Shown here: piece after piece, positions 48,848-58,360 of the stretch
Numbering within the stretch: position 1 is the stretch's first letter
Layout of the letters: each line of letters starts with the position of its first letter
Source: Pythium myriotylum
Taxonomy: Eukaryota; Oomycota; Peronosporomycetes; Pythiales; Pythiaceae
Assembly: GCA_023091665.1 (NCBI GenBank)
Contig: JALJCQ010000015.1
Span: forward strand, 434,001-498,000
Reading direction: 5' to 3'
Length of the DNA: 64,000 nucleotides
Notes under the pieces: generated by a model
Database searches by the model: none
What the model was told of the DNA's origin: nothing
Seen by the model: the letters and a program-made list of their open reading frames with translations, nothing else
Made by a program: the position numbers and the translations under genes

Positions 48848-50377
48848 ATGGAGCGACCGTGTCACAACACGACAAAAGACGACTTCGGCCAACGTCACTG
48901 GGCCACTCTCGGCGAAGATCGCCAAGCACCACGATGGCACGAGCCATCTCACCATCGCCCAGCGCATGATTCCGCCGACTACGGTCTCACCAGTGTGGCT
49001 ATTCGGGCGGCCTCACCGTCGAGACCACATGGGGAGATCTACCAGCCGCAAAGGCGGCTCCAATCTCCATGGGGGGATCGTGCGTGGGGAGAACACGACC
49101 TTCCCAGGTACCACACAAGCCAGGCTTCCTTTACTCGAGACGCGGTGCCTTCATCTAGTCCCTTTGAGCGGTGGGCTCGCGTCTATAGCGAGCCTCGCGA
49201 CCTTTCGCACCTGAAGGAATCGCCGATCGCAGGCGTCGAAGTAAAGCGTAGCTCCTCGGACGTGACCTCAAGTCACAGCATGATTGACGCCTCGTCAGTC
49301 CCGGTCTCCAACACTCACCTCGACAGCAAGTCTCCTCCGGAAGCCGCAGAAGCCATAAAAGCGGAGCCTGATCAAACAGTGAAGCGCGTCAAAGAATCTC
49401 GATATCTGCGCGAGCTGGACCGACGCGAGATCCTCGCGCGGCTTGCTAAGGGTGAGAAGCAGTCAGTGCTCGCGAAAGAATATCAGGTGAGTCGCTCCAC
49501 GATCTGCAACCTGCTCAAGCAGCGCGACGTTGTGCTCGCGAGAAAGAACGAAAATCCTCTGTCTCGCCACCCGAAGAAGACCCGGTTGCACTCCTCACGC
49601 CAGAGTGGTCAAGCGACAGGTGCTGCGCCCTCCATAAAAAAGGAAGTTGAAGAAACTTTGACGACCCCAACGACATCCCCGCGTGGAAGCGACGACGACC
49701 TTGACCCAGCGAGAAGCTGGTCTCAGTATTCGGCTCCTTTCAAGCCAATGTTGATTCGTGTCGAGTCGCGCGCCATCTCGCTACTCCAGACGTATCTGTA
49801 CAATCGGGACACCTCGTCGGCAGACTTTCGGCGCTACTGTGCGCGGCTTCTTCGACTCTTGCTGGAAGAAATCCTCGCTGCTGTGGCTGAGAGTAGCCAG
49901 ATCAGTGCCTCGCTCACTGCTTACATCCACGGGAGCTTGCCATTCTCGAAGAGACCACTCTGCGCGATCTCCATGGAGCAAAGAAGCACTCCCATGCTAG
50001 ACTCGTTCAGTCTACTGGAACCACATTCTCGCTGCGGTGCAGTGCGCTACGATGGCATGGGGCTGGTTCTCCGGGGACCGAATCTGCCAGAGGACTTTCG
50101 GGGCTACGAAATTTTCCTTCTCGACATTGTATCGGATTCAGTCCGCAGCATCGCCTCAGCAGTTTCCACACTTCTCGAACGAGGGGCACAAGAAGCGTCG
50201 CTCACGGTAGTAACGTTAGCCATTTCCTCGGAAGCTATGGAAGCGCTACACAACTCGTTTCCTCGTGTGCGAATCGCGACAGCAGGCGTGAACCCGTCCC
50301 CAACTGATGATCGATACGGTCGAGCGCCTCCTCCTGTCAACTTTTTCCACCAACGAGTCCTCGCTGCGTACAGTTGA
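48848..50377 (+). CDS. Psq-type HTH protein fused to a degenerate UPRTase domain, copy 1, 509 aa
   Basis: ATG at 48848. Residues 1-175 are low-complexity, His/Ser/Pro-rich. Around 181-245 is a helix-turn-helix of the Pipsqueak/CENP-B type (KGEKQSVLAKEYQVSRST then NLLKQRDVVLARKN). Residues about 299-485 follow the uracil phosphoribosyltransferase fold: an N-terminal helix block (RDTSSADFRRYCARLLRLLL), the strand/helix with MLDSF, and a PRPP-loop position reading LLDIVSDSVRS where active enzymes have a D-P-M-L-A-T-G-G pattern. The loop is clearly broken and the uracil-binding tail (GDAGDR) is missing, so catalysis is unlikely. A DNA-binding regulator sensing a nucleotide or PRPP is the natural inference. 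Confidence 0.8.
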   Translation: MERPCHNTTKDDFGQRHWATLGEDRQAPRWHEPSHHRPAHDSADYGLTSVAIRAASPSRPHGEIYQPQRRLQSPWGDRAWGEHDLPRYHTSQASFTRDAVPSSSPFERWARVYSEPRDLSHLKESPIAGVEVKRSSSDVTSSHSMIDASSVPVSNTHLDSKSPPEAAEAIKAEPDQTVKRVKESRYLRELDRREILARLAKGEKQSVLAKEYQVSRSTICNLLKQRDVVLARKNENPLSRHPKKTRLHSSRQSGQATGAAPSIKKEVEETLTTPTTSPRGSDDDLDPARSWSQYSAPFKPMLIRVESRAISLLQTYLYNRDTSSADFRRYCARLLRLLLEEILAAVAESSQISASLTAYIHGSLPFSKRPLCAISMEQRSTPMLDSFSLLEPHSRCGAVRYDGMGLVLRGPNLPEDFRGYEIFLLDIVSDSVRSIASAVSTLLERGAQEASLTVVTLAISSEAMEALHNSFPRVRIATAGVNPSPTDDRYGRAPPPVNFFHQRVLAAYS

Positions 50378-52501
50378 AAGGATTCCAGAGCAGCAATACA
50401 TTCACATAGACTCAAATACCAGCCATGAAATGTATTGTATAGTAAAGTTCATGAAGTGAAGTTTGCGAGAGCGAAACGACTCGACTCTTCGAGCGAATAA
50501 TAGGCATGAAGTGAAGTTTGCGAGAGCGAAACGACTCGACTCTTCGAGCGAATAATAGGGTTGAACCTTCAGCATGAAACCCCTTTGTCAACAAGACCCT
50601 TGTGCTTTTCTTCTGATCTGCATATTTTCTACAGAATACAACAAAATGATGTGCATATACTAAGTTGCCTCTCCTCGCACGTGCTATCAAGCGTCATCGC
50701 GAGAGAGCGATACGTTGCATTTCCATTGACGGTGGGACGCTCAAGCAGTGTTCTTACGGCTAGACGAAGCCCGGTACCTAGCAACCCTGGCGTTGCTGCA
50801 TCCCCTTGCTTGATAAATCAATAAAATCCACACGCATCAAAGGATTATCTCGGAAGTTGGTGTCTGTTCAGCGATTGCGTAACGCCGAAAGCAAAAGGCC
50901 TGCGAATGACACTTCCGACGGCACGCCGAGGTGCGCGAAGGGGCGCGCAAAGGGCTTTGGGTCACTCCGACAGAGTTGTTTGGCTTGATCTCTCGTGCAG
51001 TCGATCGGGCACCACACGGCCAACAGCACTGTCAAATCGGAGTCAACGGCAGCCACGTGAAACAAACCGTAACAAGGTCTTGAGGCAGACCAATCGAGCT
51101 GCCTTCAAACAAAATGACACACAAAACAATGTTCCATTGGTACTCTTACCAGCTGCTAAAGAATCACCGATGGGTGGTTGTGGGTCCACTGATCTCCATG
51201 CCGCCCCATCATCGGAGCAGTGATGAGTGAGTGATCAGTCAGGCCATTTGTTGCTTCGTTCTCCACAGTCAGTCGGGATTGTCCACTTACGCCTCATCAT
51301 CAAAGACTGGGCATAATACCAGTCCTCGAAGACAATTGCCGGAGCGGCTCAACAGCATCCAGGGCCAATCCTCAGCCCGGAGAAATCACATGATTGCGTT
51401 CTTCCTCCACTATACTGTACAATACGTAAAGCCTTCTACAATCGACTGACGATTGGTCAGTCAGTCGAGTCAGGGTTCAGTGACCAGGAGTGACACAGGT
51501 TTCCAAAGAAGCGCGGCAGTGTCCATCGGAGGTGTGGTTTCTGTACACCTGCAAAAGAGATCTTCGACGCAACTGCTCATCAGTCATATGCAGCGGTCCA
51601 GCTGCAGCGTCTCGTCAAAGTGATTGTGCTCCTCAATTCTTCTGGAACGTTTACACTGAGCGTCCCGCCACGTGGCCCGTACTGCACCTGCAGTTTCGTC
51701 CACTGGACACAAAATTTGGGCTTTGTGGACGAATCGGCAGGTGCGTTTGTGAGTCAAAGCGCCCCAACTCCTCCAACCAAGACGCGGGTATGGAGACCAC
51801 CGCGACACATCTCTCCCCGTCTTCATTCTCCTTGGGTCGAGGCGTGGGTCTCACCGAACGTCCCGCTCGCTGAGTGGTCGAGATTCCAAGTCTCCAGTTG
51901 CCCTCAGGCGGAACGAGTGGACGGCTGCAAATCTTCGGAAGTGGGATGGAACTTTTCCAGCGGCAGGCCACTTTCAGTAATTTATGTTTACCCCCCGCCA
52001 CGCACGGTCTCAACAAATTTTTGGCGAAATTTCGGGAAACGCGAGTCGTTTTCTTTCCTTCCGATCCTTCGAACTTTTTTTTCTTTTTCTTTCGTGTCGA
52101 CAATGAGACCAGTTGTCCGGCAGCACTTCAAGAAAAAAAAAAAAGTTGGCGAAGAAAACAAAAAAAAAAACGCCAACAAACGAAATGAGGTTTTACTAGC
52201 GTTATTTATTTTGCAGGGGCTGCACCGCGAGAAGGCTTGCACTAATCCTTTGTAGACTGGGCGCTTGGAAGTGAACGGAGATGGGCCCCTTGAATCCACG
52301 CACGAGACCCGAGGGCCCCCTCGGATCCTGCGATCTCGCTTTCGCCCCCCACCCCCTCCCCTGTACTTACGAGAGCATTTCTTTCGGCGCCTGACGAGCG
52401 GCTCGCCACACCCCAGGAGCTCCTCACCAGTTGGTAATAAGAGTAGCGTCTTGACCTCCAGCGAGCGTGGGTTTCGGTGTCGGACGGCCGAGTCGGTCTC
52501 C
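50378..52501. other. 2.1-kb intergenic region upstream of HTH-UPRTase gene 2
   Basis: Contains the 55-bp tandem duplication and A/T-rich runs around 52070-52160. Frames on either strand are short and unlike proteins. As at copy 1, an unusually long upstream region precedes the gene, suggesting an extended promoter or 5' UTR. No RNA gene is recognised. Confidence 0.5.
50450..50559. repeat. Perfect 55-bp tandem duplication
   Basis: Copies at 50450-50504 and 50505-50559 are identical, each starting CATGAAGTGAAG and ending AATAATAGG. They lie about 75 bp after the stop of HTH-UPRTase gene 1. Identity implies recent origin. Confidence 0.9.
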
Positions 52502-54169
52502 ATGCAATCGGGACTCGGCGGCCACCAAGAGAGCGAGCCCCAGCGCCACCCCCAGCTCCCGTCGCTTCGAGGTCAGTGGGGTGAGAGGGGGGATGGGGCC
52601 CTCGCGGATCGAGCGGAGACTTCGTTTCGCCAGGAGCGGCGTTGGCCCGAAGAGCCCTACCGGTCGCCGCTGCTGGCGCCGCGAGTGGCCGAACTGCGCA
52701 ATCGCTACTCGCCGTACCACCAACTCTACAACCACCAGCGCAGCCAACTTGGGTCTCCACGCCGTAGTTCGTCATTGACCAACTCGCCCGTCCAGTTCGC
52801 CCAGCAACCTTTTCCAAATTTCCCCAGTGAAAATGACATGACTCGCCGAGAGCTGCGACGCCACGAATCTTGGCCAACGAACTTGAGATTACCGGAACGA
52901 CGGCCAACAAACGATCTTTCCATCGAACATGAGCTGGACGATCCGGACGGACGGCTGCGATCCAGTTCCACGGAAATTGGGGGCGCCTTCAGCCAATATT
53001 ATGAGGCCTCCTCGTCTGCATTTGCTTTTCGCGACGATACTCACAGCCCTGACGAGGAGCACTCGGACGGAGTGGCGGTTCCGTGGATTGCTGGCGTCGG
53101 ACGGATTTCGATGAACGACAACAGCCCCGCTGTATCGCCGCGAGGTGATAATGCCGAAGCAAAGCAAACCGGGACGACGCCACCGATTCCTACGACCAAC
53201 AAACCCTCGCGTTACCTGCGTGAAATGGACCGTCGCATCATCCTGTCTCGTCTCGCTAAAGGCGAAAAGCAAGCGGCGCTTGCCAAAGAGTACCAGGTCA
53301 GCCGCTCGACAATTTGCAACTTGTTCAAGCAACGGGACATTGTTCTGGCCCGCAAAGATGAGAACCCGCTCTCTCGCCACCCGAAAAAGAACAGATACTT
53401 GCTTGCGAACACCGAAGTTCCTCGCGTGGGGTTCTCGGCAGTCTCGGTATCTTCGACGGTGCCCGTCGCGGCAAACCAAGCAGACGATCTGGAAGAAAAG
53501 CGGGCCGAACCGACGGATTTTTTCTCGTTCAGTGATGAAGTCGTGATCGAAGTCGACTCGCGCGCCATATCACTGCTCAAGACGAGGATACACAGCCGCG
53601 ACACGACAGATGACGAGTTCAAGCGGTGCTGTGCTCGTCTGACGCGGCTGCTGATCGAAGAGAGCCTGGCTGTCGTGGCCTCTCGATCGCCGCATCGCGA
53701 CGAAGACGCTTCCGGGTCGAGCCGGAGTCTTTGTGCCATTTCGATGGAATTGTCTGGACGTTCAATGCTCGACGCCTTCCGTGCTATCGAACCGGATCGA
53801 CTCACTGGATCAATCCGTCGAACGGATCTAGATACTGCATTGTTGGCGCTCCATGACGCCCACCACTCGCACGACTTGACAAACTTCGAAGTACTATTGC
53901 TTGACGTTGTCATCGCCTCTGGTGACGCCGTTTGTGCAGCCATTGACTCGCTGCGCGCGCACGGCGTCAAGCCGGAGCAGGTTGCTGTGGTCGCGCTCTT
54001 TGTCGCACCAGAGGTTGTCGCGCTTGTACAGTACGCCCACCCACAAGTTCGCATTCTTTCCGCGGGGATCGACCATCAACTCCACACCCGTGTGAACAAA
54101 TCAGACGCCGCTTCTGCGTCGTCTTCACGAGTTTTCTTAGAACGCTATCGCCGAGTCGTTGGCTTATGA
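52502..54169 (+). CDS. Psq-type HTH protein fused to a degenerate UPRTase domain, copy 2, 555 aa
   Basis: Paralogue of 48848-50377 on the same strand. The first ATG in the frame is 52502; codons before it use non-AUG starts only. The N-terminal 230 residues are Arg/Ser/Pro-rich and disordered-looking. The HTH (about 233-300) is nearly identical to copy 1, down to the LSRHPKK end. The PRTase region (about 348-530) retains more of the UPRTase signature: RDTTDDEFKRCCARLTRLL, SMLDAFRAIEPDRLTGSIR, the loop LLDVVIASGDAVCAAI and the HPQVRILSAGID block matching the family strand before the uracil site. The loop Asp, Ala-Ser/Thr and Gly are kept but Pro-Met and the Gly-Gly are not, and the terminal uracil-binding motif is absent. 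Regulatory rather than catalytic function is inferred. Confidence 0.82.
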   Translation: MQSGLGGHQESEPQRHPQLPSLRGQWGERGDGALADRAETSFRQERRWPEEPYRSPLLAPRVAELRNRYSPYHQLYNHQRSQLGSPRRSSSLTNSPVQFAQQPFPNFPSENDMTRRELRRHESWPTNLRLPERRPTNDLSIEHELDDPDGRLRSSSTEIGGAFSQYYEASSSAFAFRDDTHSPDEEHSDGVAVPWIAGVGRISMNDNSPAVSPRGDNAEAKQTGTTPPIPTTNKPSRYLREMDRRIILSRLAKGEKQAALAKEYQVSRSTICNLFKQRDIVLARKDENPLSRHPKKNRYLLANTEVPRVGFSAVSVSSTVPVAANQADDLEEKRAEPTDFFSFSDEVVIEVDSRAISLLKTRIHSRDTTDDEFKRCCARLTRLLIEESLAVVASRSPHRDEDASGSSRSLCAISMELSGRSMLDAFRAIEPDRLTGSIRRTDLDTALLALHDAHHSHDLTNFEVLLLDVVIASGDAVCAAIDSLRAHGVKPEQVAVVALFVAPEVVALVQYAHPQVRILSAGIDHQLHTRVNKSDAASASSSRVFLERYRRVVGL

Positions 54170-54254
54170 ACACAAAGGAATTGTTCAAACCACACAGATA
54201 GATATTTCTCCACCTCTGGAGACAATTACGTAAATACACCAACCATAATAACGC

Positions 54255-56093
54255 TTACACGGCAGTAGATCCGTTTGGGTGCCCACTTCCTGGGCCCCGG
54301 ATGGAGTCTTGACCTGCAGCCATCGACAGAGGAGCGAACGCGCCAGCGCCCATCAATGCTGGGTCACTGTCGAAAAAGAACTGGTGAGTCTGTGCATCCT
54401 GTGGGAGAGTCATCTGGTGTAAGTGGGGATTGACAGCGACTACGCTGAGCGGGGCGGGGTCTCCTTGTCCAGTTGGTGCGATTGGTGTCGGCTGGAACCC
54501 CAAACTGCTAATTGCTCGAGTCGACTTTGGGTCAGGCGCTAGCTGGTTGTACAGCGCCATGGGGTGGATCTGGTATGATGCGTTAATCATGTTGTGTCTT
54601 GCAGTTTGGACGGGTATCTGGGCTGTCGCTTGAGACATGGGCACAGGGGGAGCACTTCCAAGCATTTGATCCTGTTGCATGGGCATTGACACTTGCGTGG
54701 GCATCATAATCCCACTGTGGAATTGTTGAGTCCCCATCAACTGTTGCTGGCTCGCAGCGTCGACAGATGGAGGCAAGTGGTGCGAGTTTGAATTCGAAAC
54801 GTAACGAAGGGCTGAACCAGTGCTTGGCATAACTTGCAAAGTCTGATAAGTCGCAGCATCCGTTGACACGTCGCTCAAGTGGCCACTCTCGCCACCATCG
54901 TCGGTGCTCTGTGCCGAGGATGACTGTTTGCTTGCCTTCTTGGCCTCGTACCTCTTCCGGCATCGCTCTCGTTCCTTCAGCTTTTGTTCTTCGGTCGCGT
55001 TTTGCCGCCGCATACGGCTTCGCAATGCCTCGCGCTGGCGCTGCTCTTCGGTGGCATTGCGCCGTCGCTCGCGACTGCGAAGAACTTCTTTCTCGCGCAT
55101 GGCTTGGCTCGCGTCCTCCCGACGTTTCTTGCTTCGGACAGACTCCTCGACTCGTTTCTTTTTGCGTTTTCGCCGCTCATAGTCGGCTTGTCGCTGCACT
55201 GGCGTGAGATTTTCCCGCCGCTTCTTGCTTCGCAGAGCTTCTGTTTTTCGCTCTTCAGTTGTTGCGCGGAGTCGACGAAGTCGTGATCGCTCGGCCTCTG
55301 CCATCCTCTGCTGAATCGTGCGACTGGAGACAGGTAGCGGAGCTCTGTGGGCGCCTGTAGCAGTCGTGGGTGGCTCGACGACCTCACCGTCTCGTAAGCT
55401 CATAAGAGCCGCGTTCTGTACATCTGGAAGCGACCGCAGAAAGGCTTCGTAGGCAGCTTCGTGGAATTGCCGCAGGTGAAGAAACGCCTGTCCACGACCG
55501 AGCTCATTCAGCTCGAATACATGCGTCAAGTCTGCCTTGCCGTCGTTGCAGCTACAGTGATTCGAGGGGCACAAGTTGTCAAGGTCTGTGAGTACACGAG
55601 AGAAAGCTCTCTAAAAAGAAGAGACTGCGCAACTCACAGGCGGCAGGACCAGCACTCGTTCTCCGTGATCTCGCTCCACTTGTTGTCCTGCATGGAAATC
55701 TACCCGACTGTCTTCAGCAAACCAGCACCGAACAGCTCACACGAAAACCTCAACACGTTACCATGCGCTTCTCCGTGGACTTGAGCTGGCCGAACCACGC
55801 GTTTGCGTCCCGCTTGCGCCTCGGTCCGAACCGCGTCTTGCTGTTCTCTTCCTCCGAGTACCCATTGAATCGATAGAGCAGGTTCTTCAAGTGGCACGCC
55901 TTAAAGTGCGTCACAAAGTACCTACACGACCACTCTCAGAAACCTCGTCTCCCGGGGGAAAATGCAGCAGCGAGACCCACCGCGGGTGGCGCAGGAAGTC
56001 GAAGAAGAAGTTCTCGTTGCATTCCTCGCAGCGGATGAAATTCGCCTTGATGAGGTCGAAATGCTCCTCCATCCGCAGGAACCGCCACGGCAT
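54255..56093 (-). CDS. Zinc-binding-like protein with basic repeats and Gln/Met-rich tail, 543 aa
   Basis: Exons 56093-55981, 55921-55762, 55699-55638 and 55551-54255; introns of 59, 62 and 86 nt (GTGGGT, GTAACG, GTGAGT donors). The last acceptor (CTGTAG at 55552) is the only one that keeps phase. In-frame TGA precedes the ATG. The N-terminal 130 residues have paired Cys/His (CEECNENFFF, THFKACHLKNL, then CWSCRLC), suggesting a zinc-binding module. Residues about 180-310 contain five imperfect basic repeats of the form R-S-K/R-x-R-R-x-N-A-T-E-E-Q (for example RSRMRRQNATEEQKLKE), a DNA- or RNA-binding look. The C-terminus is Met/Gln/Pro-rich, like an activation region. I do not recognise the family; a nuclear factor is likely. 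Confidence 0.72.
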
Positions 56094-57035
56094 TTTTCCT
56101 CAGAAATTTGGGCCCCGGAGAAGCCGCAGAGCTGAGGTTCTAGAGGGAGATGGAGCGCGAGAGGCAGCGCGTTCGACGGCGGAGGATCTGCGCTACGAAG
56201 AGGCCTGTCGTCGGGCGCGGTCAGGCGCGCGCAGAGAGGAGCAGGCTCGCGCGAAGAGAGGCGTCGCGACGACTCCTCCCGTCGGGATGCTGGAGGCTGT
56301 TTTAGTCTGTGGGACCAGTCCCTGCCAGTATAGAGGGATGGTAAATGCTCCACAAGAGAGGGCCGTGTGAATTGATGCAAATTTTAAAAATAATATCCAT
56401 TGATCATGAAGTATTGCAGTTTCTACGTGGCCAATCACCACTCCGTGGAATGAGTCGGCGAGGTCGAAACCACTTGAAACGGATCCCTGCCAAAGACGAT
56501 AGCAGCAATAAATATTTATCATAGTAAATGTATTTGTGACGTACTGAAAAGTGTTGACCTTGTGAAAAAGATCAAACTAGGTTCGTGCTCAACGCATGAA
56601 ATACTCTATATTAGTTTCGGTTGGGCGACCATGCGTCGATGTTGCTTTGCGTTGATCGCGAGGCCAATTGTCCGGTCGCACTCGATAAATTGCGAGAACT
56701 CGCGACAATCGTGGCCCGAAGCGCTATGACGATTTCAAGATCATTCAAATATTCAAAACTACTATTCAAGTAGCCTGCACTGAACAATCGCTCCATCATA
56801 TCAAGCATAAAAAGTCCACCCACGAACGATCTCAAACAGTCCTTAGTCCTTTATATCCAATCTCAACACAGAAGAGGCGTAGGGGAACTTGGAGATCACA
56901 CCAGTCCCACGAAGCCACCGTTAACCACGCCACCCGATTGGATAACAACACAACTTGCAAACGCTACGACTGACAGGGGACTACCACTCGCACAGACGAG
57001 GCACTTTGAGACGCGCACACGCGCACACCGCTCGC
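56094..57035. other. Intergenic region and left edge of the inverted repeat
   Basis: 942 bp. The left part holds the promoter and 5' end of the preceding minus-strand gene. From 56614 on, the sequence belongs to the left arm of the large inverted repeat and is the 3' flank of a pectate lyase. A small frame at 56611-56835 (minus) is repeated with extension in the other arm; I do not call it a gene. Confidence 0.5.
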
Positions 57036-57818
57036 TTAAATCTTCGTGAGGTGAATGTCGCTCGTGGCGTAGTTGCAGAGCGGCGGCAAGGGCCCATCAC
57101 CAAGCATGACTGGCTCCGAGCCATCCGTCTTGCCCTGCGACCACGTGCACACCTTGACGCTCGACTTGCTCGACTTGATGTAGATGTTCGAGAAGGTGGC
57201 CTGGTCGCCGAAGTTCTTGTTGACGGTAGCGATGCCGGCGGTCGGGTTGACCGCGAGCACGTTGGAGATGGTGACCTTGCGCGCGACCTGGGTCTTGCAG
57301 TTGCCGCACGAGCGGTAGACCTTGCCGAAGTTCTGCGCGTAGAAGCCGTCAATGATGACGTGTCCGGCGCCGTTGTGCTGGATGAGCTTGTCATTGCCGC
57401 TGCGCGCGCCGCCGCCTGTGATAGTGGCGACGCTGGAGGCCGACCCGCCCTTGATGGTCAGCGCGTCCTCGCACACGTCGTCCCACCAGACGTTCTCGAG
57501 CTTGCATCCGTGGTTCTCGCAGTGGACGCCCTCGGCCTGGTTCTTGCCGATGACGACGTTCTTGAGCGTGGCGCCGGGCTCAACAAGGAAGACAGCATTC
57601 TCGGGACCAGTCTCGTTATCCCCGGTGCACGTGATGTCGGATCGCTCGTAGACCTGCATCTTGCCGTCGAAGACGGTGCCGGCCTTGACGGTGATGGGTT
57701 TGTTGTTTCGCACGGGCGTGCCTTGATACGCTGGCCACGATCCTGAGGGGACTGGGGCAGCCGAGGTCGAGGCAAGAGCAATGATAGCGAGGATGGCGGT
57801 CTTGGTCGTGGCGATCAT
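57036..57818 (-). CDS. Pectate lyase, family PL3 (class III), copy A, 260 aa
   Basis: A signal peptide (MIATTKTAILAIIALASTSA) is followed by a small parallel beta-helix. PL3 hallmarks are visible: WWDDVCEDALTIKGG with the acidic calcium-binding residues, GGGARSGNDKLIQHNGAGH with the catalytic-region Lys, and FGKVYRSCGNC with the conserved Arg. Cysteines are paired as in secreted family members. The enzyme cleaves de-esterified polygalacturonate by calcium-dependent beta-elimination outside the cell, attacking plant cell walls. Length is normal for compact PL3 enzymes. Its protein is identical to that of 61633-62415, and the gene points the opposite way in the inverted repeat. Confidence 0.93.
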   Translation of the reverse strand: MIATTKTAILAIIALASTSAAPVPSGSWPAYQGTPVRNNKPITVKAGTVFDGKMQVYERSDITCTGDNETGPENAVFLVEPGATLKNVVIGKNQAEGVHCENHGCKLENVWWDDVCEDALTIKGGSASSVATITGGGARSGNDKLIQHNGAGHVIIDGFYAQNFGKVYRSCGNCKTQVARKVTISNVLAVNPTAGIATVNKNFGDQATFSNIYIKSSKSSVKVCTWSQGKTDGSEPVMLGDGPLPPLCNYATSDIHLTKI

Positions 57819-57889
57819 GGTTTCTTGGTCTGCACGGAGGACTTGAATGGGTTGGGAAGCTTGGGAGCTAGCTGGTTGCTTGGTCGGAT

Positions 57890-57905
57890 GGAAATTGGAA
57901 AGTGA
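57890..57905 (-). promoter_or_regulatory. Oomycete initiator (INR) of pectate lyase copy A
   Basis: TCACTTTCCAATTTCC on the minus strand, 72-87 bp upstream of the ATG at 57818, matches the oomycete INR (TCATTYYNCAWTTTYY with C for T). The equivalent site is present in copy B. Confidence 0.6.
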
Positions 57906-58360
57906 GAAGACGAGCAGCGCGGTTCGTGAAGCCCCCCCCCCCTGAGAGTGCTGGAGTCTAGCTCGGTTCGTGGTAAGGCGTTGACGCGAGACACAATCGC
58001 AGTCGAACTCGCAGTCACAGTTGCAGTTCCATCCACAATCGTAGCCGCGCAATCGTCGTCGCAATTGCCATGGTCTGCGATCACGGCGCCGATCTCAGCC
58101 TCGAGCTAGGTGCGTCGTGGCGACATGCGAGACTGATTACACTTCATTGATCTGCTGTCCCCAGAGCTTTGCTGATGGCTGATCCAACACGCTTGCTCGA
58201 TGGATTGTGGACTTTACGGTATGCGGTCCTTCCATTCTGGTGCGTGCACCGTGAGTCGCCGCAAATCATTTTTGCTTTGCAGGGACCCAACGCTTCCGTG
58301 TAAAGATTTTGACGAGGATGGGTAGGGTATTCACCGAGTGGGTTGTTGAAGTTGTCCTGA

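Larger units (their letters stand above)
56614..58360. repeat. Left arm of a 1.75-kb near-perfect inverted repeat
   Basis: Bases 56614-58360 are the reverse complement of 61090-62837. The outer junction is sharp (match ends at 56614/62837); the inner end fades after GTTGTCCTGA at 58360. Differences seen are a single A/G substitution near 57860 and homopolymer lengths (11 C at 57932-57942 against 13 G at 61507-61519). Each arm carries a complete pectate lyase with its promoter and 3' flank. Confidence 0.9.

Noticed and set aside
55552..55590. Acceptor CTCACAG (about 55587) for the last intron of the basic-repeat gene
   Set aside because: It would put the last exon out of phase with exon 3; the CTGTAG acceptor at 55552 keeps frame throughout.
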